DNA from: a virus
Length of the DNA: 24,393 nt
Direction: 5' to 3' (one strand)
IMG/VR virus record: IMGVR_UViG_3300037485_002034
Coordinates: 1 to 24,393 of that record
Part shown: piece after piece, positions 15,179-24,225 of the stretch
Numbering within the stretch: the stretch's first letter is position 1
How the letters are laid out: the number at the start of each line of letters is the position of its first letter
The notes under the pieces: model-generated
Databases searched by the model: none
Told to the model about the DNA's origin: nothing
Seen by the model: the letters and a program-made list of their open reading frames with translations, nothing else
Position numbers and translations under genes: made by a program

Positions 15179-15988
15179 ATGGCTCAGTCACAACGCGACG
15201 CGGTAACGTTTCAGTTTATTGCCAATACCAACGCAACGCTAAGGGATTTAAAAACCGGACTCGTTTACAACTGGAAAACCCCATCTAACATTGCCATTAA
15301 CCCTAACCGCCAAACTCGGAAAACAACCCGACGCAACAACTTAGGAGAAAACATTACCGACGATATTCTAATTCAAAGTTCTGATCCCGTAGCAACACTA
15401 ACCTACTCAGGTTTCAACTTTGAAATGCTTGCCTTTGCTATGGGAAAACAACTTGAATCCGGCACTTACGACGTTACTCAACCCTTTCAAGTTCAGGCCA
15501 AGACAGCCACTTACGCGGCTGCAACAACTGGACAGGTGGGATTTGGTATCGTTGCCGATGCCGAGACCTATGGCTCTAAAACCGATATTACCGGAGCTAA
15601 AAAATCGGTTCCTTTAACCCAGCAGCCCTTCGCTAGTTTTGTGGCAACAACTGCTAATACTTTTGCTGTTGGTGCTAATCGGGCTTTGAAATTTTCCGAT
15701 AACTTGGTTGAGGACGGAGCATTTGTTACCCTTTCAATTAGTCGGTCAATCGCTGGCAATTCTATGGGTAATCCTTTGAATGCCCATGAGTTTTCTGGGT
15801 TAGTCGTCGGGACTGATAAGCGGGTAATGATTATCTATATTCCAGAGGTAATTATTGACCCATCTCAAGGTCAATTTGATCCTAGTTCTGAACAGCTACA
15901 AATCCCTATGCAAATCATCCAACCCCTTGATTGGTGTGACCCGTTCAAACTAATTGACACCGCACAAACCGTATATTGCGCAGCTTAA
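15179..15988 (+). CDS. Putative major tail tube protein (269 aa)
   Basis: This protein would polymerise into the inner tube through which DNA passes. It is beta-rich: VTFQFIANTNATLRDLKTG, then DPVATLTYSGFNFEMLAFAM, a Thr/Ala-rich middle (100-160), and HEFSGLVVGTDKRVMIIYIP followed by LQIPMQIIQPLDWCDPF. It precedes the chaperone pair and tape measure, as tube genes normally do. ATG 15179 is four bases after the previous stop, with only a weak Shine-Dalgarno. No sheath gene is visible in this window, so a non-contractile tail is favoured but not certain. Confidence 0.6.
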   Translation: MAQSQRDAVTFQFIANTNATLRDLKTGLVYNWKTPSNIAINPNRQTRKTTRRNNLGENITDDILIQSSDPVATLTYSGFNFEMLAFAMGKQLESGTYDVTQPFQVQAKTATYAAATTGQVGFGIVADAETYGSKTDITGAKKSVPLTQQPFASFVATTANTFAVGANRALKFSDNLVEDGAFVTLSISRSIAGNSMGNPLNAHEFSGLVVGTDKRVMIIYIPEVIIDPSQGQFDPSSEQLQIPMQIIQPLDWCDPFKLIDTAQTVYCAA

Positions 15989-15992
15989 AAAT

Positions 15993-16508
15993 ATGACTGA
16001 GATTAAAAAAAGACAACCCAGACGGACGGCGACAGTTAATTATTATGACCCGATAACAGGGGAATTTATCACCTCTGAATTAATCACGGCTGCACCCTTT
16101 GTTAAATGGGGGAAAATTGCAGAAATTCAGAAGTTAATCCTTGAGTTATATGTTGAGACTGGGGGATCTATTAGTGACTTATTTTGCCATGAAACCTTTA
16201 TCCCATTGTGCCAACAATTATCAACATTAATTCCGGTTGTCGGTCAAACCCGCCCGATTGATTTTCAGGCTTTACTCGATGCTGATGACTGGCCCCAAAT
16301 CACACGGCTATTCATTACCACGTCCTACGATGACGCTGGCAATCGAGATGTTGACGCTAAAGGCGAAGCCACTTTAATCGAGCCCGGAATAATAGCGGAT
16401 CTGCACAATCTCAATTTTTTGCAAATCCTAGTGGACAAAGAGAGGGAACGGCAGAAAAGGCTGGAGAAGCAACTCGCCGAATCAGAAGCAGTGGAAGCTA
16501 CGAAGTAG
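15993..16508 (+). CDS. Tail assembly chaperone (lambda gpG-like)
   Basis: These chaperones wrap the tape measure and recruit tube subunits. The 171-residue protein begins MTEIKKRQPRRTATVNYYDP, then has ELITAAPFVKWGKIAEIQKL and mixed helices. It ends with a charged coiled-coil tail (KERERQKRLEKQLAESE). ATG 15993 is chosen over an earlier TTG (15954), which would overlap the tube gene. A second frame overlaps its 3' end, and T TTT TTG at 16415-16421 sits in the correct phase for -1 slippage. Gene order (tube, this gene, tape measure) is that of gpG in lambda-like phages. Confidence 0.7.
   Translation: MTEIKKRQPRRTATVNYYDPITGEFITSELITAAPFVKWGKIAEIQKLILELYVETGGSISDLFCHETFIPLCQQLSTLIPVVGQTRPIDFQALLDADDWPQITRLFITTSYDDAGNRDVDAKGEATLIEPGIIADLHNLNFLQILVDKERERQKRLEKQLAESEAVEATK
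16415..16421 (+). promoter_or_regulatory. Slippery heptamer T TTT TTG, probable -1 frameshift site
   Basis: In the gpG-like frame the codons are TTT (416-418) and TTG (419-421), preceded by T415. This gives the canonical X XXY YYZ pattern. A -1 slip continues at GCA (16421) in an open frame to 16792. No ATG exists in that frame before 16622, so independent initiation is unlikely. Confidence 0.65.
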
Positions 16509-16792
16509 ACCTATTAGCTCAGTTAGTAGAAGCTTATGAACCTCAAGGAGCGATCGCCCTCTCGAAAGAGTACCCGGCTGAGTTCCTTGAGTGTTTGTTA
16601 TTTCAAACTGTTGAGCATCGGATGAGCGACGAGGATAGGGCAAAACGTCAAGCTGAGGAAACTTTGAAAGATCAAAAAGCCGATCTCCTAAAACGGGAAT
16701 TGAGGATCTCAATCTCAGGGGAACAGATACCACGGATTCTGTCTATGGCTTCATTCTTTCCAGATGCCAACACGGGGGAAAATGGGGATTAA
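16421..16792 (+). CDS. gpT-like extension, made by -1 frameshift from the gpG-like gene
   Basis: Reading in the -1 frame gives 123 residues. The first 30 are low complexity (ANPSGQREGTAEKAG...). A helical domain follows: SYEVDLLAQLVEAYEPQGAI, EYPAEFLECLLFQTVEHRMS, a charged helix, and SISGEQIPRILSMASFFPDA. The fusion with the upstream 143 residues is about 266 residues, equivalent to lambda gpGT. The long form would link chaperone and tube protein. Slippage further downstream in the overlap (16421-16508) cannot be excluded. The first start codons in this frame are TTG 16595 and ATG 16622, both poor. Confidence 0.65.
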   Translation, partial: ANPSGQREGTAEKAGEATRRIRSSGSYEVDLLAQLVEAYEPQGAIALSKEYPAEFLECLLFQTVEHRMSDEDRAKRQAEETLKDQKADLLKRELRISISGEQIPRILSMASFFPDANTGENGD

Positions 16793-17240
16793 ACTTAGCA
16801 TTGATTCATCAGAAATCAACAAAGAAATTAAACGAATAGCAGGTTTTAAATTAAAAGCTGAGGATATTCGAGCCGCCGCCCCCGCTATTCGTTTAATGAT
16901 GCAGGAAGATCTAGATACCCGTTTCAATAACGCCCCATTAACGGAAGTTGGAGGGGATGTTTACGGAGACGTTCAATGGCGATCGCTCTCGGAATCTTAT
17001 TTAGTCCAAAACCCTAGACGTTATGGGGGGCAAATCCTTAGAGACACAGGAGAACTTCAACAGTCATTAACAGCCGAGGGTCATCCCTACGGTGTTTTTG
17101 AAGTCACTGAATCACAGATTGTATTTGGGACGGCATTAACCAAAGCATCTCGATTGCAACGTGATAGACCGTTTATATTTTGGCATCCAATCTTATTAGA
17201 AAAGATTGCTAATTATTTAGTTAATTGGGTACAGAGTTAA
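16782..17240 (+). CDS. Tail completion/virion morphogenesis protein (Phage_tail_S-like)
   Basis: From ATG 16782 it is 152 residues: MGIKLSIDSSEINKEIKRIA, a helical N-terminus. Then come RYGGQILRDTGELQQSLTAE (about 80-100), IVFGTALTKASRLQRDRPF and a closing helix. The GxILRDTGxLxxS motif and the later RPF are typical of Mu gpG / P2 gpS-like tail completion proteins (Phage_tail_S), which act at the head-proximal tail end. ATG 16764 is an alternative start adding MPTRGK. GGGGG lies 3 bases before 16782, an unusually short spacing, so the start is uncertain. It overlaps the gpT-like frame. Confidence 0.7.
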   Translation: MGIKLSIDSSEINKEIKRIAGFKLKAEDIRAAAPAIRLMMQEDLDTRFNNAPLTEVGGDVYGDVQWRSLSESYLVQNPRRYGGQILRDTGELQQSLTAEGHPYGVFEVTESQIVFGTALTKASRLQRDRPFIFWHPILLEKIANYLVNWVQS

Positions 17241-17259
17241 TTAAAGGGGGGATGGGGTA

Positions 17260-20200
17260 ATGGTAGAACAAGGCGCGAGTTTAAAACTAGGTCTGATTGA
17301 TGATGGTTTTGCTAAAGGTGTTGGGAATATCTCAACACAGTTAACCTATATGGTAGTCGGCTTAACCGGAACTGGGTTGGCTTTGCCGTTGCTTGAAAAG
17401 GGGTTAAGATCGTCCGCGTCTGCATTTGTTATTGGGGCTAAGAATGCCGATGATTTTGCCAGAAATATGCGGAAAGTTATCAGTTTAAATACTGAGCTTT
17501 CTACTATTATCGGCAGGGCTTCTAATATTGCTTTTTATGCTCAACAATTTGCACTTTTAGCTAAGGGTGCGAGTGATGCCTATGTATCTTTAAAACGCAT
17601 TCCTGAGACATTAGAACAGATGCAACGTTCAGGGGTAAGCACTGATTCTATTCAGGGGTTTATGACGTTGAGGGATGCCATATCAGGGAGTCAGGTAGCA
17701 GTAGAAAGTTTTGCTCAGGTAGCTGTTGCCAAATTAAACGCTGTTGAGAGTGCGTCCGCCCGTGTGGGAACCATCCTCAAATCCTCCACTGAATTTACCG
17801 AAGCGGGTACGGCTAAACGAGCAACGGCTACAGACTTAAATAAAAACAGAAAACAAATTCAATCGTTACTAAGAGATAAATTAGATAATTCAATTACAAC
17901 AACAGAAGCATTATTAGGACAATATGAAGTTCTATCTGGGGGGTTTACATCTGAGAAATCATCTCAACAGGTACTAGAACCTGGTCTAAAATTAATCGGA
18001 ATTGCGGGTGCTGGTGGTCAAGCCGTTGATCCTACTGCTACCCTTCAGTTGTTGACAAAAACCCTCCGAGCCTATGGATTAGAAGCATCTCAAGCTACCC
18101 GTGTCAGTGCAATCTTAAACGGTACGGTAGAGAATGGGATTACAACGATTCAGGAATTATCCCAAACTTTTGGACAGGCTTCTCAGGTTGCCAAAACCGC
18201 AGGAATTAGTATTGAGGATTTAGCTGCTGCCACTGCTGTTTTAACGGCTCAGGGTACATCAACACCCGTGGCGCTAACGGGGATTCAGGCTTTAGCTAGA
18301 AGTATTATTGACAAAACCCCTGAAGCTGCAAAAGAGATCGCTAAACTACGAGATAAAGAAGGAAAACGGATCAGGTTTGATATTAGAGAAGTTCAGGAGA
18401 AAGGGTTAGCAAAATCAATTCAAGATGTTTTTGAGGCAACAGGGGGAGATCAAACTAAATTAGCTCAAATTCTTCCCGACACTTTAGCCTATCGGACTGC
18501 TTTAGGGTTAAGTTCCAACAAAGGACAGGATTACAAGAATGTCACCGCAGCAATCAAAGCTAATGCCAATGCTCAGAGTTTAGATGAAGTTGCTAAAACT
18601 GCTACAGATGACAGGATTTCTAGGTTTCAAAAGATAGCCAACCGATTTGAAGAAACTATCATTCAGTTAGGAGAATCCCTCGCCCCCGTATTTGAACCCG
18701 GACTTGCTTATTTAGAAAAATTAAGTAAATTTATTGCCAATATTCCCGACCCCGTAAAGAAAGCGATTGCTTCTTATTTATTATTTAAAATTCAAGTTAA
18801 TTCCGCAGGGATAGCGTTTAAACAGTTAGTTGGTGCTATTGTTCCGGTAATTACTAACTTAGCATTAATAAGAGTTATCAGTTTGGCTTTATCCGGTCAA
18901 CTCGGAAAACAGATCGGAATTATTAAAGATTTAATCGTACAGAAGAAAGGATATAGATCGGTCATCAAGCAGATGATTGGTATAGACCAAAGTTATAAAT
19001 TAGCGGTAGGAGAAACAACAGAAGCATTAGCTAAACAGGGAGCGATTCAAAAAACAGTTAATAGTGTTGTAGCCAAAACCAAAAATATTATTGATAAGAA
19101 TATAGATGGTTTTGTCGGACAACAGAATGCAATTCATGGGACAGGGAAAACAGTTGACGGCGTTAAATCAAAATTCCTAAGTTTTACCGAAGCGATTAGA
19201 ACGACATCGGTTGGCAAAAAAATAGAGGAATTAACCGAGAAATTCACGGGACAGAAAGACGCTCTTAAGGGGTTAGCAGATACTGCACACAAATATTATT
19301 CAGGATTGAAAGAAGCTGCGGGAGAAGGCATTGAGAAAATAAAAGGCCCTCAACCCTCTCAAATGGATCGGCAAGTTGAAGCCTATGCTGCCAAAAGACG
19401 CGCCGAAATAGAGAAAAATATCCCGGATTCCCCCGATAGTTTTGGGGGGATGTTAGAAGTAGATCCCGAAGCAAAAAGAGATCAGCGCCGGAGGGAAGTA
19501 TTGGCAGAACGTGATAGACGCAGGGAAGTTAGAAAGCAAAAAAAACTACAGCAACAAATTTTAGAAAAGGAAAAGTTAGCTGCTCAACAATTAATAGATT
19601 TACAATCAGAAGCGGTTTTGGCCGGTATTGGAGGTAAAACCTTTGGGGAGGGATTAGGATCGGGATCTCCTGTTGTTGTTGGAGATTTTGGGGCTTTTGC
19701 TGACAGAGAAAAAATTGATGCCGATAATCAACGCAAAAAAGTTTTAGAGGATATTAAGAATAGAAGGGCTGCAAAGGTAATAGAAGAACAGACTCAGGGA
19801 AAAATTTTTGGCGCATTTGAAGGGATATCTATGTGGATGCCTGGTTTGCCATCTGAAATGCCCGGAGAGTCTTTTGGTGAGTTTATGGAAGCAAACCCAG
19901 ATCCCGATCCTAACAAGAGGAAAGAACTAAGTAGAGATGAACTAAGGGAAAAGGCTCGGAGTCGTGGTTTTAGTAGCCTTAACGACACTAAAAAAGCTTT
20001 TGAAGCCAAAAGATTATCAGGAATAAATGAGAAATTAACCGTTTGGCAATCCCTTGGTTATGTAGGGGAGAAAACAGGAAAGGCGGCTTGGGCTGGGACT
20101 GTAGAAGGATTGGGATTAATTAGTGAATTAGCAGGGGAAGCGTTAACGGCACTTGGCCCTATTGTTCCACTTGGGTTGGCTATTGGTGCGGCGTTTGCAC

Positions 20201-23200
20201 TTGCAGGAAAAGAGATTCTTCATATATTTGGTTTTGGTACAGCAAACAAGATCAGTAAAGGCATTGACGAAGTAACCAAGGCACTCAAGGAATTAGAAAA
20301 GGAATCAGGAAAGGATGGGGCTTTACTGGCATTCAAAGCCAATTTAGTTGCCCTCTCGGAATCCAACACCGGAAACGCGGACGCACTCGATCCCCTCAAA
20401 AACAAATTAAACGAATTAAAAGAAGCTGGCAATCTTACCTCTGGACAGTTCACAACTATGTCCAAGGCTATGCAAAAAGCCGGGGAGGATGGGAAAATCA
20501 CGGCTCAGGAATTATCAATACTTCAAAATCAGATTGAGGCTTTTAGAGCAGGCGCACCGGGTGAAATTGAGAAGGGAATTGGTGATCGGATTGGGGAAAT
20601 TTTCTCGTTAGAAGGTTTAGGAAAAGCTACTAATTTTATAGGAAATCTCAATGCTGCGGTTATCACTACTCTTTACAACCCACAGAAAGGTATAACAACT
20701 GTTGCAGAAGCAAACGCAAATAGAGAAGGCGATCGCCTAATCAAACTGCAATCTAAACTCAGGAATGACATTTTAGATCCTGTTGGTGATAAAACTGTTG
20801 AGACAATTAAACAAACTAAAGAACTTAACGCTGGTTTATTCCAAACAGAAGAAGCCAGAAAATTAGCATTGAAAGGATCGCAAGTTCAAGGTATTGTTCT
20901 GGAAAAAGAGAATAAGGAAACTAACAACTTAATTAAAGCCAACGAAATATTAATATCTGGTTATCAAGCGCAACAAAAAGAACGGCAAAAACTACTTGAT
21001 GAGACTACAGACACAGGATTAAAACAACAATTAAATGATCAATTTGATGCTGCTCAAACTCAAATAGATAACCTTCAAAAACGCACAGAGGCATTAAAAC
21101 AAGCTAGGGAACAAATCACCAAATATTATAATGAGACTCTACCAGTATTACAGCAAGCGGTGGTAGCTTCATCTGTTAACCCATTAGAGGGAAATAACGC
21201 TTTAGATGATGCCTTCTCAGTGTTTAAAGAAAAATATATTGACGAGGGTAAAGTATTCCTAAAAGATGTTCAACAGCAAAGAACTGAAGGGCAAACGGTA
21301 CTAGATCAAATCCTGCAAAACTATGACCGGAATCTATTGAAAAGTGGTGATGTTGCCAACAAAGTTAAAGATGTTCTGGATAAGTCATTTATAACCTTAA
21401 CTAAGGATGGAAGACAGATTAAGGGTTCTATCTTTGATATTGACACCCAGAAAAATCTAATCAGTCAAATCGCCCAATTTAACTCTCAAGCGACGGCAGA
21501 AAGGATCTCCCAAATTGAGTTAGAGTCTTCTACCGCAGTAACAGCCGGACAACTCCGTCAAGCCACAGAGGAAGATGTTATCAAAAGAACCTCTGGACTG
21601 CAACAGGAAAAATTAGGGTTACAGAAAAAACAACTTGAGTCAGAAATTGAACTCCGTTTACAATATGGAATCAAAGTTACCGACCTAGAGAATCAACTTA
21701 AACAGACAAACCTTGAGATTGCACAAGCTGAATTTAATGAACGGGAAAAGCTAATTCAGAAGCGATTAGAGCGTCAAATTCAAGCAATAGAAACCGAGAA
21801 AACCTTAATTTCTGCCCAGGTATCTGAACGGGGTTTGTCAGAAGAAAATGCTCAGGCAAAAATGGCGGGCTTGCAGATTAAAGAATCCAAGTTGAGAGTC
21901 GATGAAGCAAAACGTCAACTTGAACAATTCAAAGCTAATGGGGTTAAAAATGTAGCATCTGAGAATGAATACGCACAAGCTAGAAACCAAGTTAGAGAAG
22001 CCGAAGCTAAGGAAAAAGAGCGATTAATTCAACAGGAATTGCAGGAGAAAATCAAATCTTTAGATATTGAACAATTAGCGGTTGAAGTCGGACTTTCTGA
22101 ACGTACAACATCAGAAAAGAGCGCTCAAAATGCAATTGGTAAATATCGAATTGATCAAGAAAAACTAAAGTTAGCCGATTTAGATCGGCAATTAGAGAAA
22201 TTAAAATCTAATGGCAATAAGTCAGTTTCTTTAGAACAAGAGGTTGCGATCGCTCGCTCTCGCATTAGAAAAATGGAGGCAGACGAAAAAAACCGATTAG
22301 AAGATTTGGATTTTGAAACCCAGAAAAAACAACTTGAGAATGAGAACCAATGGGCGGGATTAAGAAGACAGGCTTTAGAGTCTGAATATGACTTACTCCA
22401 AAAACAAGCGCAACTTGTAGAAGCTATCACCAGCAGTAGGAATCAATTAGCTAACGCTGAATCGCGTTATGTGCAATCACAGCTACAGAACCAAGCTAAG
22501 TTAACCCGTGATCCTTTAAAACAAGCTGAAATTGAATTAAGAATAATTAAAGAAAGGGAAGTTGATTTAGTTCGGACTCAAAAAGCTGAATTAGAAAGTT
22601 TAGCCACCCGACAAAAACTTGCGGACTTGGATTTAAAGCGTCAAGTTTTCCAGATTCAATCACAAAAACTTGAGGCAGAATCTCAGGCTCAAATCTTAAA
22701 GTTTGAACTAGAAAGGGCAATCAAGCAAAAGAGATCGCCCGAAGAAATTGAGGCGATTAAACTTCAAATTCAAGGCAATAAACAACGTACAGAAGCACTA
22801 AGTCAACAATTAAACTTAACAGTTCAACAAATAAACCAACAGGGAGGAATAAACAAGAATGAACAAAAACGAGTTAGATTAACTCAACAGATTGAATCAG
22901 AGAATGCCAAAATTGAAAAGAAATTAGCCAAGCAAAAACTGATACAGGAACAGATTGATAAAGTTACCAAGTCGTTTGTTTTAAGTCAGCAACAAATCCA
23001 ACAGGGATATGACAAACAAACGGCTGCCCTGGAGAAACAGAACGCAATCTTTAGCTTTCAAAAACAATTAATTGAGGCTAAACAACGGGCTATTAGTGAC
23101 AGGTTAAATATAGTTACTTCTGAACTGGGTTTAGCTTCCCAATTAATAGTTAACGATAAACAAAGACAGGTATTAGCTCAGGCGACGGCTACCATCAAAT

Positions 23201-24099
23201 TAAAAGCGTTAGATCAGCAACAGAAAGCCGAGCGCGAGGTCTTATTGCTTAATCAACAGCAAGCTAAAGTTCAGCAACAGATTGATGCTATTAAATTAAA
23301 AGGGCAACAGGCTCAAAATAAAGCTGAGGTAGCGCAGGCTCAAGCTGATTTGGCTAAACTCGAAGCGTCAGGAGCTACACCAGAAGAAATCGTTGCGGGT
23401 CAAATGAATCTTGAAGCGAAGCTAATGGCAGGACAAGGATTAGCTTTGCAAGCCTCACTTTTACCATTGCAGTCTCAACTATCGGATTTTTCCCAACAAC
23501 AGGAAATTAGGAGTTTAGACCAAAAACAAAAGCTAGACCGGATGCAAGCTAAGTCTGAATTAGCATCAACATTGCCAGAGGGAGAACAGCAGGCACAACT
23601 AAAGCAACAGATTATCAATGAAGCCTTGGGTGACGTATATGGCAAGAAGGTTACCGACTGGAACTATACCAGCGTCCTAGATCAAATTCAACGAGGTAAT
23701 CAAGCTGACCTGAGCAGATTAATTACAGGGAAGGATCAAAGGGCGATGCGTCACCGCTCTGGTTCTGTTTATATTGACTATGGAAAACCGCCCGAAGTTC
23801 AAGGGTTGAACGTTCCAACAGATCGCCTTGATGAGATATTTAAAAAAATACAAGCACTAAGTGACCCCGTTTCTCCTGACTTACAGATGGGGACACCTTC
23901 CGTACCAAGTCTTAGTATTGGACAGACGGAGTACACTCGGTTTCAGCAAACTGCTCAGAACGTAGAGAACAACGTCAAGATGGAAGTGGGGGGGATAGAA
24001 ATAACAGTTACATCCCCAGGTGATGTTGGTAAAGATTTAGAACAGGAAATGTTAAATACTTTTGATCGGATTATGATTGAGACTAAGAGACGGATGTAA
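17260..24099 (+). CDS. Tape measure protein (2279 aa)
   Basis: This protein sets tail length and occupies the tube lumen. Residues about 180-480 carry a TP901-type tape-measure domain: QLLTKTLRAYGLEASQATRV, TTIQELSQTFGQASQVAKTA, LAAATAVLTAQGTSTPVALT and RFEETIIQLGESLAPVFEPG. Likely membrane-spanning stretches lie at about 27-48, 521-546 and 961-984. From about 1390 to 2080 it is Gln/Lys/Glu-rich coiled coil with a tandem 91-residue repeat at 1501-1682. The end (about 2150-2279) is less helical. GGGG before ATG 17260 supports the start. Assuming about 0.15 nm per residue, it implies a roughly 340-nm tail. Confidence 0.9.
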   Translation: MVEQGASLKLGLIDDGFAKGVGNISTQLTYMVVGLTGTGLALPLLEKGLRSSASAFVIGAKNADDFARNMRKVISLNTELSTIIGRASNIAFYAQQFALLAKGASDAYVSLKRIPETLEQMQRSGVSTDSIQGFMTLRDAISGSQVAVESFAQVAVAKLNAVESASARVGTILKSSTEFTEAGTAKRATATDLNKNRKQIQSLLRDKLDNSITTTEALLGQYEVLSGGFTSEKSSQQVLEPGLKLIGIAGAGGQAVDPTATLQLLTKTLRAYGLEASQATRVSAILNGTVENGITTIQELSQTFGQASQVAKTAGISIEDLAAATAVLTAQGTSTPVALTGIQALARSIIDKTPEAAKEIAKLRDKEGKRIRFDIREVQEKGLAKSIQDVFEATGGDQTKLAQILPDTLAYRTALGLSSNKGQDYKNVTAAIKANANAQSLDEVAKTATDDRISRFQKIANRFEETIIQLGESLAPVFEPGLAYLEKLSKFIANIPDPVKKAIASYLLFKIQVNSAGIAFKQLVGAIVPVITNLALIRVISLALSGQLGKQIGIIKDLIVQKKGYRSVIKQMIGIDQSYKLAVGETTEALAKQGAIQKTVNSVVAKTKNIIDKNIDGFVGQQNAIHGTGKTVDGVKSKFLSFTEAIRTTSVGKKIEELTEKFTGQKDALKGLADTAHKYYSGLKEAAGEGIEKIKGPQPSQMDRQVEAYAAKRRAEIEKNIPDSPDSFGGMLEVDPEAKRDQRRREVLAERDRRREVRKQKKLQQQILEKEKLAAQQLIDLQSEAVLAGIGGKTFGEGLGSGSPVVVGDFGAFADREKIDADNQRKKVLEDIKNRRAAKVIEEQTQGKIFGAFEGISMWMPGLPSEMPGESFGEFMEANPDPDPNKRKELSRDELREKARSRGFSSLNDTKKAFEAKRLSGINEKLTVWQSLGYVGEKTGKAAWAGTVEGLGLISELAGEALTALGPIVPLGLAIGAAFALAGKEILHIFGFGTANKISKGIDEVTKALKELEKESGKDGALLAFKANLVALSESNTGNADALDPLKNKLNELKEAGNLTSGQFTTMSKAMQKAGEDGKITAQELSILQNQIEAFRAGAPGEIEKGIGDRIGEIFSLEGLGKATNFIGNLNAAVITTLYNPQKGITTVAEANANREGDRLIKLQSKLRNDILDPVGDKTVETIKQTKELNAGLFQTEEARKLALKGSQVQGIVLEKENKETNNLIKANEILISGYQAQQKERQKLLDETTDTGLKQQLNDQFDAAQTQIDNLQKRTEALKQAREQITKYYNETLPVLQQAVVASSVNPLEGNNALDDAFSVFKEKYIDEGKVFLKDVQQQRTEGQTVLDQILQNYDRNLLKSGDVANKVKDVLDKSFITLTKDGRQIKGSIFDIDTQKNLISQIAQFNSQATAERISQIELESSTAVTAGQLRQATEEDVIKRTSGLQQEKLGLQKKQLESEIELRLQYGIKVTDLENQLKQTNLEIAQAEFNEREKLIQKRLERQIQAIETEKTLISAQVSERGLSEENAQAKMAGLQIKESKLRVDEAKRQLEQFKANGVKNVASENEYAQARNQVREAEAKEKERLIQQELQEKIKSLDIEQLAVEVGLSERTTSEKSAQNAIGKYRIDQEKLKLADLDRQLEKLKSNGNKSVSLEQEVAIARSRIRKMEADEKNRLEDLDFETQKKQLENENQWAGLRRQALESEYDLLQKQAQLVEAITSSRNQLANAESRYVQSQLQNQAKLTRDPLKQAEIELRIIKEREVDLVRTQKAELESLATRQKLADLDLKRQVFQIQSQKLEAESQAQILKFELERAIKQKRSPEEIEAIKLQIQGNKQRTEALSQQLNLTVQQINQQGGINKNEQKRVRLTQQIESENAKIEKKLAKQKLIQEQIDKVTKSFVLSQQQIQQGYDKQTAALEKQNAIFSFQKQLIEAKQRAISDRLNIVTSELGLASQLIVNDKQRQVLAQATATIKLKALDQQQKAEREVLLLNQQQAKVQQQIDAIKLKGQQAQNKAEVAQAQADLAKLEASGATPEEIVAGQMNLEAKLMAGQGLALQASLLPLQSQLSDFSQQQEIRSLDQKQKLDRMQAKSELASTLPEGEQQAQLKQQIINEALGDVYGKKVTDWNYTSVLDQIQRGNQADLSRLITGKDQRAMRHRSGSVYIDYGKPPEVQGLNVPTDRLDEIFKKIQALSDPVSPDLQMGTPSVPSLSIGQTEYTRFQQTAQNVENNVKMEVGGIEITVTSPGDVGKDLEQEMLNTFDRIMIETKRRM
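21760..22305 (+). repeat. Tandem 273-bp coding repeat in the tape measure (2 copies)
   Basis: Copy 1 is 21760-22032 (residues 1501-1591) and copy 2 is 22033-22305 (1592-1682). They align without gaps; I count 33 identical residues over 88 by hand. Shared positions include SER..SE..AQ, RQLE..K.NG.K.V and AR...R..EA. A degenerate half copy seems to precede copy 1 (LQYGIKVTDLENQLKQ...). Duplication of such units is a simple way to lengthen a tail. Confidence 0.75.
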
Positions 24100-24103
24100 G
24101 TTG

Positions 24104-24145
24104 TTTTTATTAAATTGTATGTTCTATACTACAACTTAATAAAAA
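24104..24145. promoter_or_regulatory. AT-rich 16-bp inverted repeat, candidate operator
   Basis: Left arm TTTTTATTAAATTGTA (24104-24119) and right arm TACAACTTAATAAAAA (24130-24145) are complementary at 15 of 16 positions around a 10-base centre. The right arm covers the -35 region and ends one base before the extended -10. No U-tract follows the hairpin on the plus strand, so a terminator is less likely than an operator. Confidence 0.5.
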
Positions 24146-24146
24146 A

Positions 24147-24155
24147 TGATATAAT
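24147..24155 (+). promoter_or_regulatory. Extended -10 promoter (TGATATAAT)
   Basis: A consensus TATAAT at 24150-24155 is preceded by TGA, forming the extended -10 TGnTATAAT. The -35 region (around 24127-24135) is weak. It would start transcription near 24162 for the gene at 24226, giving a leader of about 65 bases. Confidence 0.6.
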
Positions 24156-24171
24156 TAATAATAACAAAACC

Positions 24172-24197
24172 CCTCGCGGTGCGTGAACACCCAGAGG
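24172..24197 (+). promoter_or_regulatory. Hairpin in the 5' leader
   Basis: CCTC pairs with GAGG and GGTG with CACC, separated by a 2x2 internal loop (GC/CA) and closed by a six-base loop CGTGAA. It lies in the presumed leader, 28 bases before ATG 24226, and is GC-rich in an AT-rich spacer. No known riboswitch is recognised. Confidence 0.45.
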
Positions 24198-24225
24198 CAG
24201 TAATCACTTAATAGGAAATGACCAC

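Noticed and set aside
15954-15992. TTG start for the gpG-like gene
   Set aside because: It lies inside the tail-tube gene; ATG 15993 follows the tube stop by four bases.
24104-24145. Rho-independent terminator after the tape measure
   Set aside because: The stem is AT-only in most positions, and A residues rather than a U-tract follow it on either strand.
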